Shown here one piece after another: positions 26,044 to 35,684 of a stretch of DNA of 64,000 nucleotides. Origin of the DNA: Mediterraneibacter butyricigenes (GTDB lineage Bacteria; Bacillota; Clostridia; Lachnospirales; Lachnospiraceae); assembly GCF_003574295.1 (NCBI RefSeq), contig NZ_BHGK01000001.1, forward strand, positions 1,922,001 to 1,986,000, read 5' to 3'. The position numbers and the translations under genes are program-made. The notes beneath the pieces were generated by a model, which was not told the DNA's origin, searched no databases, and was given only the letters and a program-made list of their open reading frames with translations. Numbering within the stretch: position 1 is the first letter of the stretch; each line of letters starts with the position of its first letter.

Positions 26044-28158
26044 ATGAGCACAGAACCGATTAATGTGGCAGAGATTTTTGGGGAAAACGTATTTAATGAT
26101 ACGGTAATGCAGGAACGTCTGCCGAAGAAGGTTTACAAGAATCTGAAGAAGACCATTGAAGAAGGAAAGGAACTGGATCTTGAGACAGCCGATGTGATTG
26201 CACATGAGATGAAAGAATGGGCAATCGAGAAAGGCGCAACACACTACACACACTGGTTTTTACCACTGACAGGTGTAACAGCAGAGAAACATGATTCCTT
26301 TATTTCCGCTCCACTTCCGAATGGAAAGGTTTTGATGAGCTTTTCAGGAAAGGAACTGATCAAGGGAGAACCGGATGCATCGTCCTTCCCGTCAGGTGGA
26401 CTTCGTGCAACATTTGAAGCCAGAGGATATACGGCATGGGATTGCACATCACCGGCATTCGTAAGACAGGATGCAGCAGGTGCAACACTTTGTATTCCAA
26501 CCGCTTTCTGCTCTTATACAGGAGAGGCACTGGATCAGAAGACACCGCTTCTGAGATCCATGGAAGCCATCAATACACAGGCATTGAGACTGCTTCGTCT
26601 CTTCGGAAATACAACATCCAAGAAGGTAACTCCTTCTGTAGGCGCAGAGCAGGAATATTTCCTGGTAGACGCAGAGAAATTTGAAGAAAGAAAAGACCTG
26701 ATCTATACCGGACGCACTTTATTCGGAGCGATGCCACCGAAAGGTCAGGAGCTGGATGATCATTATTTCGGAACCATTCGTCAGAGAATCGCAGCCTTTA
26801 TGAAGGATGTAAATGAAGAACTTTGGAAAGTCGGTGTCACAGCAAAGACCCAGCATAATGAAGTAGCACCGGCACAGCACGAACTGGCGCCGATCTATAC
26901 AGAAGCAAATAAAGCAGTTGACCACAATCAGCTGGTTATGCAGACATTGAAGAGAATAGCTTGTCAGCACGGCATGAAGTGCCTGCTCCACGAGAAACCG
27001 TTTGCAGGCGTCAATGGATCTGGTAAACATAATAACTGGTCCATCACGACTGATGATGGGATTAACATGTTAGATCCTGGCAAAACACCTCATGAAAACA
27101 CACAGTTCCTGCTGGTACTGACCTGTATCCTGAAAGCGGTCAATAAACATGCCGATCTGCTTCGTGAATCTGCAGCGGATCCGGGAAATGACCACAGACT
27201 TGGAGCGAATGAAGCACCTCCGGCAATTGTATCTGTTTTTCTGGGCGAGCAGCTGGAAGATGTGCTGGAACAGCTGATCAGTACAGGAGAGGCAACACAC
27301 AGCTTAAAAGGTGGAAAACTGGAAACAGGAGTTGCGACTCTGCCAGACCTTTCCAAAGATGCAACAGACCGTAACCGTACATCACCGTTTGCGTTTACCG
27401 GAAACAAATTCGAATTCCGTATGGTTGGATCTCGTGATTCCATCGCAAATCCGAACATCGTACTGAATACGATCGTAGCGGAAGCATTTGCGGAAGCCTG
27501 TGATGTACTGGAAGGCGCAGATGATTTTGATAAGGCAGTACATGATCTGATCAAAGAATATGCGGTTGAGAACCAGAAAATCGTCTTCAACGGAAACGGA
27601 TATTCTGATGAATGGGTTGCAGAAGCTGAAAGAAGAGGACTGCCAAATATTAAGTCTATGGTGGAAGCAATTCCGTCTATCACAACAGACAAAGCAGTGG
27701 CACTGTTTGAGAGATTTAATGTGTTTACAAGAGTAGAGCTGGAGTCTCGTGCGGAGATTCAGTATGAGGCGTATGCAAAAGCAATCAATATCGAAGCCCG
27801 TACCATGATCGATATGGCAAGCAAGCAGATCATCCCGGCAGTTATGAAATATACAAAAGAACTGGCAGAGACGGTGCTGGCTGTAAAAGAGGCAGGAGCA
27901 GATGCATCTGTACAGAGTGAACTGCTGGGTGAAATCTCCGGTTATCTGGTAGAGGCAAAGGCAGCTTTGAAAGCACTGACAGAGATTACAGATGAAGCAG
28001 CAGCAAAAGAAGAGGGTAGCGTTCAGGCAAACTTCTATCACAACGATGTAGTTCCGGCAATGGCTGCACTTCGTGCACCGGTTGACAAACTGGAAATGAT
28101 CGTGGACAAAGAAGCATGGCCAATGCCGTCCTATGGAGATCTGATCTTCGAAGTCTAA
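26044..28158 (+). CDS. glnN: Type III glutamine synthetase
   Basis: A 704-residue GSIII enzyme, making glutamine from glutamate, ammonia and ATP. GSIII features are the long N-terminal region with THWFLPLTG and [12 protein letters not shown], the signature [11 protein letters not shown], the ATP/glutamate segments [14 protein letters not shown] and [12 protein letters not shown], and [20 protein letters not shown]. The length is about 250 residues longer than GSI. A potential attenuator in the leader suggests nitrogen control. Confidence 0.96.
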   Translation: MSTEPINVAEIFGENVFNDTVMQERLPKKVYKNLKKTIEEGKELDLETADVIAHEMKEWAIEKGATHYTHWFLPLTGVTAEKHDSFISAPLPNGKVLMSFSGKELIKGEPDASSFPSGGLRATFEARGYTAWDCTSPAFVRQDAAGATLCIPTAFCSYTGEALDQKTPLLRSMEAINTQALRLLRLFGNTTSKKVTPSVGAEQEYFLVDAEKFEERKDLIYTGRTLFGAMPPKGQELDDHYFGTIRQRIAAFMKDVNEELWKVGVTAKTQHNEVAPAQHELAPIYTEANKAVDHNQLVMQTLKRIACQHGMKCLLHEKPFAGVNGSGKHNNWSITTDDGINMLDPGKTPHENTQFLLVLTCILKAVNKHADLLRESAADPGNDHRLGANEAPPAIVSVFLGEQLEDVLEQLISTGEATHSLKGGKLETGVATLPDLSKDATDRNRTSPFAFTGNKFEFRMVGSRDSIANPNIVLNTIVAEAFAEACDVLEGADDFDKAVHDLIKEYAVENQKIVFNGNGYSDEWVAEAERRGLPNIKSMVEAIPSITTDKAVALFERFNVFTRVELESRAEIQYEAYAKAINIEARTMIDMASKQIIPAVMKYTKELAETVLAVKEAGADASVQSELLGEISGYLVEAKAALKALTEITDEAAAKEEGSVQANFYHNDVVPAMAALRAPVDKLEMIVDKEAWPMPSYGDLIFEV

Positions 28159-28196
28159 GAGATTGAGTTAAGTCTGAACAGACAGAAAATTAAAAT

Positions 28197-28250
28197 GATT
28201 AACAGAGAAGCAGGGTTCGGAATTTCCGGATTCTGCTTCTCTGTTTAATC
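28197..28250 (+). terminator. Terminator of glnN
   Basis: AACAGAGAAGCAG (28201-28213) pairs with CTGCTTCTCTGTT (28233-28245), extended by GATT/AATC outside, enclosing an inner small GGTTCGGAA/TTCCGG hairpin. TTTAATCG follows. Confidence 0.82.
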
Positions 28251-28332
28251 GTTTAGAAAATTTTAATGACCTGTACTCTTGGAATCGAAGAGCAGATATG
28301 CTATCCTGTTACCATCGAAAGGCGGAGAAAAG

Positions 28333-28803
28333 ATGACAAAGACAGAATTTTTAAAGAAACTGCAGGAAGAACTGGAGCAGGGAATGGCTCCGGCAGAAGT
28401 GCGGGAGAATGTAGAGTATTACAGAAATTATATAGAAGACGAGAAATCCAAAGGAGAAAGTGAGGACGCGGTCGTCAACAGTCTGGGAGATCCGTGGGCA
28501 ATCGCGAAGAATATCCTGGAGTCTCCGGGAGGACAGGGAACCGGTGGCGGTGGATATTATGAAGATCCTTACCGGCAGCCTGCTGATTATACGCAAAGCA
28601 GTGACCGTGATCAGGAAGGACCGAAGGTTCATGTGTATAATTTTGATGCTCCGTGGAAACGCTTTTTGCTGGTAGCAGTGGTGATCCTGATCTTAGTGGG
28701 ACTGATTCTGCTGATAACGGGAGTGGTTAGTTTCCTGGCACCGGTGATCGTTCCGATCTTCCTGGTGATTTTATTGTTTCGACTTTTTGGAAACAGGCGA
28801 TGA
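28333..28803 (+). CDS. DUF1700/HAAS-type membrane protein
   Basis: A 156-residue protein with an N-terminal helical module (about 1-60: MTKTEFLKKLQEEL, PAEVRENVEYYRNYI and NSLGDPWAIAKNIL), a Gly/Tyr/Gln-rich linker and two C-terminal membrane helices (about 112-150). The N-terminal pattern is that of DUF1700 proteins, usually encoded with a PadR repressor; no PadR gene is adjacent here. ATG at 28333 chosen after GGCGGAG. A dispersed repeat begins at its stop codon. Confidence 0.78.
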   Translation: MTKTEFLKKLQEELEQGMAPAEVRENVEYYRNYIEDEKSKGESEDAVVNSLGDPWAIAKNILESPGGQGTGGGGYYEDPYRQPADYTQSSDRDQEGPKVHVYNFDAPWKRFLLVAVVILILVGLILLITGVVSFLAPVIVPIFLVILLFRLFGNRR

Positions 28804-28846
28804 AGTACCGGGGCTTCGGATGTTCCCTTATGCAAATCTTTTTTGG
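28802..28846. repeat. Dispersed intergenic repeat copy
   Basis: GAAGTACCGGGGCTTCGG and on to TGTTCCCTTA, then GCAAATCTTTTTTGG. The 20-mer GGGCTTCGGATGTTCCCTTA is identical in the repeat at about 14000-14020. It overlaps the stop codon of the DUF1700 gene, so that gene's 3' end is set by the repeat. Confidence 0.65.
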
Positions 28847-28887
28847 ATAGATAAAAAGACGTAAAAGAAGAAAGATAAAATAAAAGT

Positions 28888-28920
28888 AAAAGACCGATGG
28901 GGGAGCCATCGGTCTTTTGA
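28888..28920 (+). terminator. Terminator after the DUF1700 gene
   Basis: Perfect 13-bp stem AAAAGACCGATGG (28888-28900) / CCATCGGTCTTTT (28906-28918), five-base loop. The stretch from here to 29074 holds a GTAGAAA/TTTCTAC inverted repeat and a TATAAT-like box (about 28977), probably the promoter of the next small gene. Confidence 0.82.
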
Positions 28921-29073
28921 GGGGAGTATAAATAATTAATAAGGGGTTGTAGAAATTGCTTTCTACGGGATTTAGTATAATATAAAATGGAAAAAAAATC
29001 AAGTATAATTTGCGAAGAATCTGGCACAATAATCCTGTAACTAAAATGATTTCAGAATTCAGGAGGCAATCAA

Positions 29074-29295
29074 ATGAGCAGAAATTACAGTGATTCTCAA
29101 AACCAGAACAATTCCACAAATTCTTATTCTTCTTATGGGGATGAGCAGAGCAAGAATCAGAACAAAAACCAGAACAAGAACCAGAATAAAAATAAGAACA
29201 GCAATTGCTCGGATAAGAACAGTTACGGAAGCAGTTATGGAAATAGCTACGGCAATACTTCTGACAATACCAACAGCAGCAACCGGACGAAATAA
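29074..29295 (+). CDS. Asn/Gln/Ser/Lys-rich low-complexity small protein
   Basis: A 73-residue protein with a strong AGGAGG site seven bases before the ATG and its own terminator, so it is likely expressed. Composition is extreme: an N-terminal Ser/Asn/Gln segment, a QNKNQNKNQNKNK repeat (about 27-42) and a SYGSSYGNSYGN repeat (about 49-60). One cysteine is present. No membrane helix. It resembles no family I recognise; spore-coat, surface or phase-separating roles are guesses. Confidence 0.7.
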   Translation: MSRNYSDSQNQNNSTNSYSSYGDEQSKNQNKNQNKNQNKNKNSNCSDKNSYGSSYGNSYGNTSDNTNSSNRTK

Positions 29296-29317
29296 TTGTA
29301 TCAGCGCATGAGACAGG

Positions 29318-29362
29318 AAAAGGCAGGGAAAATCAGGAAACTGGTTTTCTCTGCCTTTTTCA
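29318..29362 (+). terminator. Terminator of the low-complexity gene
   Basis: A 19-bp stem with two wobble pairs: AAAAGGCAGGGAAAATCAG arm at 29318-29336, GAAA loop, partner arm 29341-29359, then TTTTT. Confidence 0.85.
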
Positions 29363-29477
29363 GTGAAAGATTCCCTCTTTTTTCCTGAACCGCCTCCCTT
29401 GCATTTTATACCAGAATATAATAGAATAAATATACTGTTGGCGAACGTAAAAAGACAGAAATTGGAGGAATTCACCC

Positions 29478-31097
29478 ATGGGTGTAAACTATACACAAAA
29501 ATCAGTCATTGAGATTATGAATGAGATTTTAAGTGCGGTTCGGGATTATTATGATTCGGACTACGCTTATTATGCAGAACGCAGTGAGGACGAGATCCTT
29601 ACGGTATATGAGTGGTGTGCGGACGGAAAAGAATGGATGCGTGAGCAGATCCGCATGAGTTCGACAAAGGACGCTCCGAGATGGATGAAAGAAGAAATCC
29701 TGGATCCGAATGATTCGGATTACAGTGTGTTCTTTCCGTTGGGCGAAGGTGTTATGGGGATTCTGGCAGCAGTCGGAGTACACCGGGGCGGCTGCGGTCT
29801 GGAACTGCTTCATACGACGGCACCTTTTATGGGGCAGATCCTTGCAATGAAAAAAGCAGAAAAGAAGCAGGAATATTTGAGCTATCATGACGAGATGACC
29901 GGACTTCTGAACCGGAACAGTTTCGTAGAATATACAGAAGGGCTGGATGTAAAAGAACTGGAGTCTGCAGGAGCAGTTTCCGTTGATATCAACAGCCTGA
30001 AGAAATTTAATCTGGAATTTGGCCATGACTACGGAGATGAAGTGGTGCGAAGAGTGGCGGAACTTCTGGAAGAATATTTCAAGGGAGATCATGTATTCCG
30101 CCTGACAGGCGACGAATATCTGATCCTCTGTGAGAACATCCCTTATGAAAAATTTATCACACAGGTGCACGACCTGCATACAAAGCTGGACAATATCAGC
30201 CTGGATTTGACTTCTGTAGGTTATGCATGGGAAAAGGTGGAGATTGATACAGACCGGCTGATCCGTGGCGCGGAAGAGATGATGCATCAGGAGAAACAGG
30301 ATTATTACAGAAGAGAACGTAAAGAAGATCACAGGCCGATCATTGAGCAGGATCTCTTAGACGATATCCGGGGCGGACGCTATATTGTGTGTCTGGATCC
30401 GGAGTTTGATATCCAGACCGATTCCGTATCCGGTGCTTCGGCGGTGATCCGGTATCACCACAAAGATCTGGGTGTGATTGATCCGAAGAAATATCTGGAT
30501 ATTCTGGAGCAGACCAAATTATCCTATCATCTGGATATTTATATTTTTGAACAGGTCTGTCGGACGCTGCAGAACTGGGTACAAAGAGAGATTCCGCTGA
30601 TTCCGATTTCTGTTCCGCTTTCCGGCGTAACCCTTCGGAGAGACGGGATTGCGGAAGAACTGATACAGATTGCCCGGAAATATCGGGTGCCGACGGAATA
30701 CCTTCTGGTGGAGGTTTCCGATGTGGATAGCCATTTGAATCAGGAAATGATCGCAGCGACAACCAACAAGATCCGAAAAGGCAATATCAGGGTAGTACTG
30801 GATCAGTTCGGCTCCAAGCAGTCAAGTCTGGCTTCTATTGCGATCATGGAATTTGATGTACTGAAGCTGGATCGCAGTATTGTGGAAGATATTGTAGGAA
30901 ATCACCGCTGTCAGGTGGTGGCGCAGGCAATTCTTGATACCTGCCGCAGACTTGGAGTCAATTCCATTGCCAGCGGAGTGGTGACGCAGGATCAGTTAAA
31001 TGTATTAAAAGAACTAGGATATCAGAATGCAGAAGGGGTATTGTTTAACAAGCCAATTACCGTGGAGACGTTTGAAGTACGGTATCTGGGACAGTAA
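29478..31097 (+). CDS. GAF-like/GGDEF/EAL protein with degenerate active sites
   Basis: A 539-residue predicted cytoplasmic protein. Residues 1-135 resemble a GAF-type sensor. The GGDEF domain (about 140-280) has DEMTGLLNRNSF but the signature reads LTGDEYLIL in place of GGDEF. The EAL domain (about 295-535) lacks the EAL triad (SGASAVIRY), has LDQFGSKQSSL where DDFGTGYSSL is usual, and IASGVVT where the catalytic IAEGVET Glu should be. It is therefore likely a c-di-GMP or GTP binding effector, not an enzyme. It lies upstream of an M15 peptidase and an active-looking GGDEF/HD-GYP protein. Confidence 0.88.
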   Translation: MGVNYTQKSVIEIMNEILSAVRDYYDSDYAYYAERSEDEILTVYEWCADGKEWMREQIRMSSTKDAPRWMKEEILDPNDSDYSVFFPLGEGVMGILAAVGVHRGGCGLELLHTTAPFMGQILAMKKAEKKQEYLSYHDEMTGLLNRNSFVEYTEGLDVKELESAGAVSVDINSLKKFNLEFGHDYGDEVVRRVAELLEEYFKGDHVFRLTGDEYLILCENIPYEKFITQVHDLHTKLDNISLDLTSVGYAWEKVEIDTDRLIRGAEEMMHQEKQDYYRRERKEDHRPIIEQDLLDDIRGGRYIVCLDPEFDIQTDSVSGASAVIRYHHKDLGVIDPKKYLDILEQTKLSYHLDIYIFEQVCRTLQNWVQREIPLIPISVPLSGVTLRRDGIAEELIQIARKYRVPTEYLLVEVSDVDSHLNQEMIAATTNKIRKGNIRVVLDQFGSKQSSLASIAIMEFDVLKLDRSIVEDIVGNHRCQVVAQAILDTCRRLGVNSIASGVVTQDQLNVLKELGYQNAEGVLFNKPITVETFEVRYLGQ

Positions 31098-31130
31098 AAT
31101 ACTTTGGACAGGCGAGGAGAGCGAGAACAA

Positions 31131-31934
31131 ATGGCAAATGGAAACAGCAGAAAACGGGAGAAACTGATAAAGATCTGTAAAGTATTTGGTGGTGGCGGAC
31201 TGATCCTGGGACTGATTGTCGGAATTTTTGGGACGAAGATTGTGGATCATATCGGAGCCAACAAGACAAAAGAAGCCTATACGGCACAGATCCAGAAGGC
31301 AGAAAGCGAAACGAAGAGCCTGAAAGAGCAACTGGCAGGCAGCAGGGAAGAGATCGAGAAAAAAATCGCGGCAGCGGACTGGAATATGATTCTGGTCAAT
31401 GAAGAGTTTCCGTTGTCAAAAGATTTTAAAGTAGATCTGGATACATTGGACGGAGAATATAAGGCAGACAAGCGAATCGTCAAAGACGCGAAAGCAATGA
31501 TCGCGGCAGCGGCAAAGGAAGATCTGAATCTTGTGGTTCAGTCTGCTTATCGGGATGAAAGCAAACAGACCAGCGTATTTGAACAGACCATGGAGACGCT
31601 GGTAGAGAACGGTTCCTCTTATCTGGATGCATATGATGAGGCAAAGAAATCCGTGAACCTGCCGGGCAACAGTGAACATGCCACCGGTCTGGCTCTGGAT
31701 ATTGTTTCGGATACTTACACAGATCTGGATGAAAAATTTGCAGCCACGGACGAAGGAAAATGGCTGGCTGCGCATTGCGCGGAATATGGATTTATTTTAC
31801 GTTACCCCAAAGGAAAGGAAGACATCACAGGAATTACATACGAACCTTGGCATTTCCGGTATGTGGGAACGGATATGGCAAAAGAACTGACAGATAAGGG
31901 CATTACACTGGAAGAGTATTATGGCCTGAATTAG
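31131..31934 (+). CDS. M15 family D-alanyl-D-alanine carboxypeptidase (VanY-like)
   Basis: A 267-residue membrane-anchored peptidase. A basic N-terminus and one membrane helix (about 17-40) precede a coiled-coil-like segment (about 45-80) and the VanY domain: QSAYRDESKQ (about 142), the zinc motif SEHATGLALDI (about 178-188) and the EPWHFRYVG zinc His (about 240). It trims D-Ala from peptidoglycan peptides. Glycopeptide resistance is not implied; there is no vanHAX. ATG at 31131 is preferred to a TTG at 31104. Confidence 0.88.
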   Translation: MANGNSRKREKLIKICKVFGGGGLILGLIVGIFGTKIVDHIGANKTKEAYTAQIQKAESETKSLKEQLAGSREEIEKKIAAADWNMILVNEEFPLSKDFKVDLDTLDGEYKADKRIVKDAKAMIAAAAKEDLNLVVQSAYRDESKQTSVFEQTMETLVENGSSYLDAYDEAKKSVNLPGNSEHATGLALDIVSDTYTDLDEKFAATDEGKWLAAHCAEYGFILRYPKGKEDITGITYEPWHFRYVGTDMAKELTDKGITLEEYYGLN

Positions 31935-31987
31935 CTGTCAGGCATACGAGAAAAGGTTCAGTGAACTTTTTGGCAGGAAAGCGACAG

Positions 31988-32015
31988 GAGCATTGGTAAA
32001 ACAGTGCTCTTTTTG
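31988..32015 (+). terminator. Terminator after the M15 peptidase gene
   Basis: GAGCATTG (31988-31995), loop, CAGTGCTC (32002-32009), then TTTTT. Confidence 0.72.
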
Positions 32016-32149
32016 ACGATTCAGGAAAGAAACACGGATCCGGATTCCGAAAGGATAAAAGATAGATTGGATAAAACGGACAAAAGACAGAGATGGATTG
32101 GAAAATTTGAACCCCGAAACGAACAGGACAGGAATCCGGAGGAAAAAAC

Positions 32150-34102
32150 GTGAGAGAAGATGATAAAATGACAAAAGAACAGGCAGAAGTGGAAGTACAG
32201 AATTTTCAGAAAATTTTTGATGTGGTGAGACTTTTAAAAGTCAGTGAGATGGCCTGTGCAGAAGGAAGCTGGGAATGGCCGGAGAAAAAGGAAGAAGAGC
32301 GGGAATCGGAAAAGAGATATTGTTATGATTACTGGAAGAAAGAGCAGCGCTGTGAAAACTGCGTATCTCTGCGAGCAATTCTTACAAAAGAGTCAAAGGG
32401 CAAACTGGAAGTCATGGAAGGCCGGATTTATCAGGTGATTGCCCGCTATATTGAAGTGGACGAAGAGCCTTATATCATGGAGCTGATCCGGTGTCTGGAC
32501 AATGACTGGTCTATCGGGGAAGCAAACCATGAAAAACTGGTGGATCTCTTTGTTCATTACAACGATAAACTGTACCGGGATGCGGTGACGGATGCATATA
32601 ACCGGAGATATTATGAGGACGAACTGCGGAGGAAAAAGGAAAGTGCCGGTGTGGCGCTGATCGATCTGGATGATTTCAAGCTATACAATGATACTTATGG
32701 TCATCAGACCGGAGATCTGGCACTGTATATCGTTGTTGACGTGATTCGGAACAATATCCGTAAATCGGATAAGCTGATCCGGTTTGGCGGGGATGAGTTT
32801 CTGCTGGTGATGCCGGATATTGAGGGAGGTGTCTTTGCGGAAAAACTGAAGAAGATTCAGGAAGAGATCCACAACAGCAGTGTGATGGGATATCAGAATC
32901 TGAAAATGTCCATCAGTGCCGGTGGCGTGATCTGTGCCGGAGAGACCATTGAACAGGCAGTTCAGCGTGCAGATAAGCTGATGTATCAGGCAAAACGTAA
33001 TAAAAATATGGTACTGACAGAACGGGATGCGATAGAAGAGGAACAGGAGAAAGGGGGTCCGAAGCAGAAGATTCTGGTAGTGGACGATTCGGAAATGAAT
33101 CGTGAAATTTTAAAAGAAATGCTGAAAAAAGATTTTGATCTGATGGAAGCAGCAAATGGTGAGGAAGGCATTGAGATGTTGAAGAAATATGGCAGAGATG
33201 TTTCTCTGGTACTTCTGGATATTATAATGCCGGTGATGGATGGATTCGAAGTTCTGATGGAAATGAATCGGAGACACTGGCTGGAAGATATTCCGGTGAT
33301 CATGATCTCCGGTGAGGAAGGACAGAGTTACATCCGAAAAGCCTTCAAATTCGGTGTGTCAGATTATATCCGGCGTCCTTTTGACGGACAGGTTGTTTAC
33401 CAGCGAGTTTTTAATACGATCAAGCTGTATGCAAAGCAGAGAAGACTGATGATGCTTCTTACAGATCAGCTACAGGAAAAAGAGAAGAATAATCAGATGA
33501 TGGTAGAGGCATTAAGTCAGATCGTAGAGTTCCGAAACGGCGAGAGCGGACTCCATGTCATGCACATCAATCTGCTGACCAGGCTTTTGTTAGAGCATCT
33601 GGTAGAAAAGACCAATCATTATAATCTGAGCCCGGATGACTGTTATATGATTTCCATGGCGTCAGCGTTCCATGATATCGGAAAGATCGGAATTGATGAG
33701 AAGATCCTGAACAAACCGGGGAAACTGACGAAAGAAGAATTTGAACAGATGAAACAGCATACGGTGATCGGAGCATCGATGCTGGATCATATGGAACGGT
33801 ATAAAGATGAGCCGATGATCAAATTGTCCAGACAGATCTGCAGATGGCATCATGAGCGGTACGACGGCAAGGGGTATCCTGATGGACTGAAAGGGGAAGA
33901 AATTCCGATTGCGGCTCAGGTGGTATCCCTGGCAGATGTGTATGATGCACTGATCAGTAAGCGGGCTTATAAGGAAGCATTTTCGCATGAAAAGGCAATG
34001 CAGATGATTCTGAATGGAGAATGTGGTACATTCAATCCGATTCTGCTGGAGGCATTCGTGGAGATTCAGGACAAACTTCAGAGAGTTATGCAACAGGAGT
34101 AA
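32150..34102 (+). CDS. Multidomain GGDEF - response regulator - HD-GYP protein
   Basis: A 650-residue protein starting with GTG after GGAGG. The N-terminal sensor-like region (1-140) has a Cys pattern YWKKEQRCENC. The GGDEF domain (about 145-285) has an intact RFGGDEFLLV motif. A receiver domain (about 300-420) has VVDDSEMN, phospho-Asp in VLLDIIMPVMDG and the switch SGEE. The HD-GYP domain (about 445-645) has FHDIGKIGIDE and HHERYDGKGYPDG. It thus joins c-di-GMP synthesis and breakdown modules around a phospho-receiver. No kinase gene is adjacent, apart from a small kinase remnant downstream. Confidence 0.92.
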   Translation: MREDDKMTKEQAEVEVQNFQKIFDVVRLLKVSEMACAEGSWEWPEKKEEERESEKRYCYDYWKKEQRCENCVSLRAILTKESKGKLEVMEGRIYQVIARYIEVDEEPYIMELIRCLDNDWSIGEANHEKLVDLFVHYNDKLYRDAVTDAYNRRYYEDELRRKKESAGVALIDLDDFKLYNDTYGHQTGDLALYIVVDVIRNNIRKSDKLIRFGGDEFLLVMPDIEGGVFAEKLKKIQEEIHNSSVMGYQNLKMSISAGGVICAGETIEQAVQRADKLMYQAKRNKNMVLTERDAIEEEQEKGGPKQKILVVDDSEMNREILKEMLKKDFDLMEAANGEEGIEMLKKYGRDVSLVLLDIIMPVMDGFEVLMEMNRRHWLEDIPVIMISGEEGQSYIRKAFKFGVSDYIRRPFDGQVVYQRVFNTIKLYAKQRRLMMLLTDQLQEKEKNNQMMVEALSQIVEFRNGESGLHVMHINLLTRLLLEHLVEKTNHYNLSPDDCYMISMASAFHDIGKIGIDEKILNKPGKLTKEEFEQMKQHTVIGASMLDHMERYKDEPMIKLSRQICRWHHERYDGKGYPDGLKGEEIPIAAQVVSLADVYDALISKRAYKEAFSHEKAMQMILNGECGTFNPILLEAFVEIQDKLQRVMQQE

Positions 34103-34119
34103 AAAGCTTCGGCGAGGGG

Positions 34120-34212
34120 GAACAACGGAGGGACCTGAAGGAATACCAGACCCCGGTGAATGCGATCATGGGCTTTACAGCGATCACACAGGAACATGCG
34201 GAAGAATCGGAT
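34120..34212 (+). pseudogene. Remnant of a histidine kinase HisKA segment
   Basis: The reading frame here gives LKEYQTPVNAIMGFTAITQEHAEE-like sequence, close to the dimerisation helix of hybrid histidine kinases, where SHDIRTPMNAIIGFT is usual. The phospho-accepting His is absent, and nothing before or after continues the kinase; the frame ends inside the dgt 3' end. It is best read as a leftover of a deleted sensor kinase that may have partnered the receiver protein just upstream. Confidence 0.45.
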
Positions 34213-34214
34213 CA

Positions 34215-35639
34215 TCAAATCATCAGATTCAGTTCTTTATATAACCGCAAGGCATAACTGTCTGTCATGCCGCAGATGTAGTCTGTGACAAGCAAAAGCC
34301 GCAGATACAGCTTTTCTTCCGGGGAACATTCTCTGGAATGATAGCGATAAGCGGTTTTGTAATTGTCGGAGATCAGGGAAAGGTATCTTTTGTCAATGGT
34401 GCCTAATGACTGATCTGTATCGTAATACAGAGCGGCCTGTACAAACTGATCCAGAAGGAAATTCAGGATCACGGATTCCCGCATCTCCATCTGATAAATC
34501 TGGCTGGAGGAGAAGACATAGCGAAACGCCACATCCCCCAGAAAATCCATCAGGTGACAACCGGCAGTTTCATAGTACAGATCGTGGGCATAAGTTCCGT
34601 TCATGATATCTGTATAGTGCATGGTAAATCCCTGAGTGGCGCATTGGATCAGGAATCCCTGAATCTGAATGATCCAGTTCTTGACTGCATAGGATTCCGG
34701 ATTGCGGACTTCTTTTTTCTGACCGCGACGATAAAGGCTTTCCAGAGCTCTTGAGCCGGGGAAGGAACTGTCCGGAAACTGCTGTTCCAGATGCTGCAGT
34801 TCTTCAAAGAGGGTCCGGTAAGAAAAGAATCCTTTTACAAACCCGTCCTCAATATCGGCTGTCTTATAGGCAAGATCATCGGCAGCTTCCAGAATAAAGG
34901 TCAGAGGATGCCGATGATGCCCGCATCCTGTCTCAGAAACAATCGTTTCAAAAATTGGCTGTTCCGCCAGATAATATCCAATCTTATGTTCCAGAAAATT
35001 TTCAGAATCCGGTCGAACATCCGTGGATGAAATCGGATATTTGATGATGGTGTTTAAAAGAGCAAAGGTCAGGTTCATGCCGTGCTCATCCACCAGATAA
35101 TGTAATTTTGTGACCAGACGAAGAGCCTGCGCATTTCCTTCAAAATGAATCAGATCCTGATACATCTGTGGGCTTAACAATTCGCTGACCGGCGTATCGA
35201 AAAATTGAAGTTTTGGCAGATTCTGTGCAAACCAGTCCCGGATCGCTTCTTCTCCGAAATGTCCGAAGGGTGGATTCCCGATATCGTGAATCAGACCGGC
35301 ACATTCCAGGATGTGGCAGATATCTTCTTTCATCTGTGGAGTAAAAGAGGAGTCTTTGTGGCTGGCTAAAATATTTTCCCCGATATTATGCCCCAGAGAT
35401 TTCCCGAAAGAGGCAACCTCCAGAGAATGGGTCAGTCGTGTGCGGATAAAATCGCTCTGATCCAGAGGAAAGACCTGTGTCTTATCCTGAAGACGGCGAA
35501 AAGAAGCACTTCCGATAATGCGATGATAGTCTTTTTCAAATTCGTTGCGCAGATCAAACCCGTCTTTGATTCGGCTATCGGCAGCAGAATGTGAACTTTG
35601 ACGGATACGTTTTTGGCAGAGAAGTCGGTTCCATTCCAT
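34215..35639 (-). CDS. dgt: dGTP triphosphohydrolase (HD superfamily)
   Basis: A 474-residue dNTPase releasing triphosphate from dGTP. It has the N-terminal RNEFEKDYHRIIGSASFRRLQ, the metal-binding H in RTRLTHSLEVA, the HD pair in LIHDIGNPPFGHFGE, and YPISSTD plus the late AADDLAYKTADIEDG motif with the last Asp ligand. Start follows AAGGAG. It converges on the GGDEF/HD-GYP gene with almost no spacer. Confidence 0.92.
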   Translation of the reverse strand: MEWNRLLCQKRIRQSSHSAADSRIKDGFDLRNEFEKDYHRIIGSASFRRLQDKTQVFPLDQSDFIRTRLTHSLEVASFGKSLGHNIGENILASHKDSSFTPQMKEDICHILECAGLIHDIGNPPFGHFGEEAIRDWFAQNLPKLQFFDTPVSELLSPQMYQDLIHFEGNAQALRLVTKLHYLVDEHGMNLTFALLNTIIKYPISSTDVRPDSENFLEHKIGYYLAEQPIFETIVSETGCGHHRHPLTFILEAADDLAYKTADIEDGFVKGFFSYRTLFEELQHLEQQFPDSSFPGSRALESLYRRGQKKEVRNPESYAVKNWIIQIQGFLIQCATQGFTMHYTDIMNGTYAHDLYYETAGCHLMDFLGDVAFRYVFSSSQIYQMEMRESVILNFLLDQFVQAALYYDTDQSLGTIDKRYLSLISDNYKTAYRYHSRECSPEEKLYLRLLLVTDYICGMTDSYALRLYKELNLMI

Positions 35640-35684
35640 GAGAATTCTCTCCTTTTTTATACTATGTTCTCAAGTTATCGCGGC

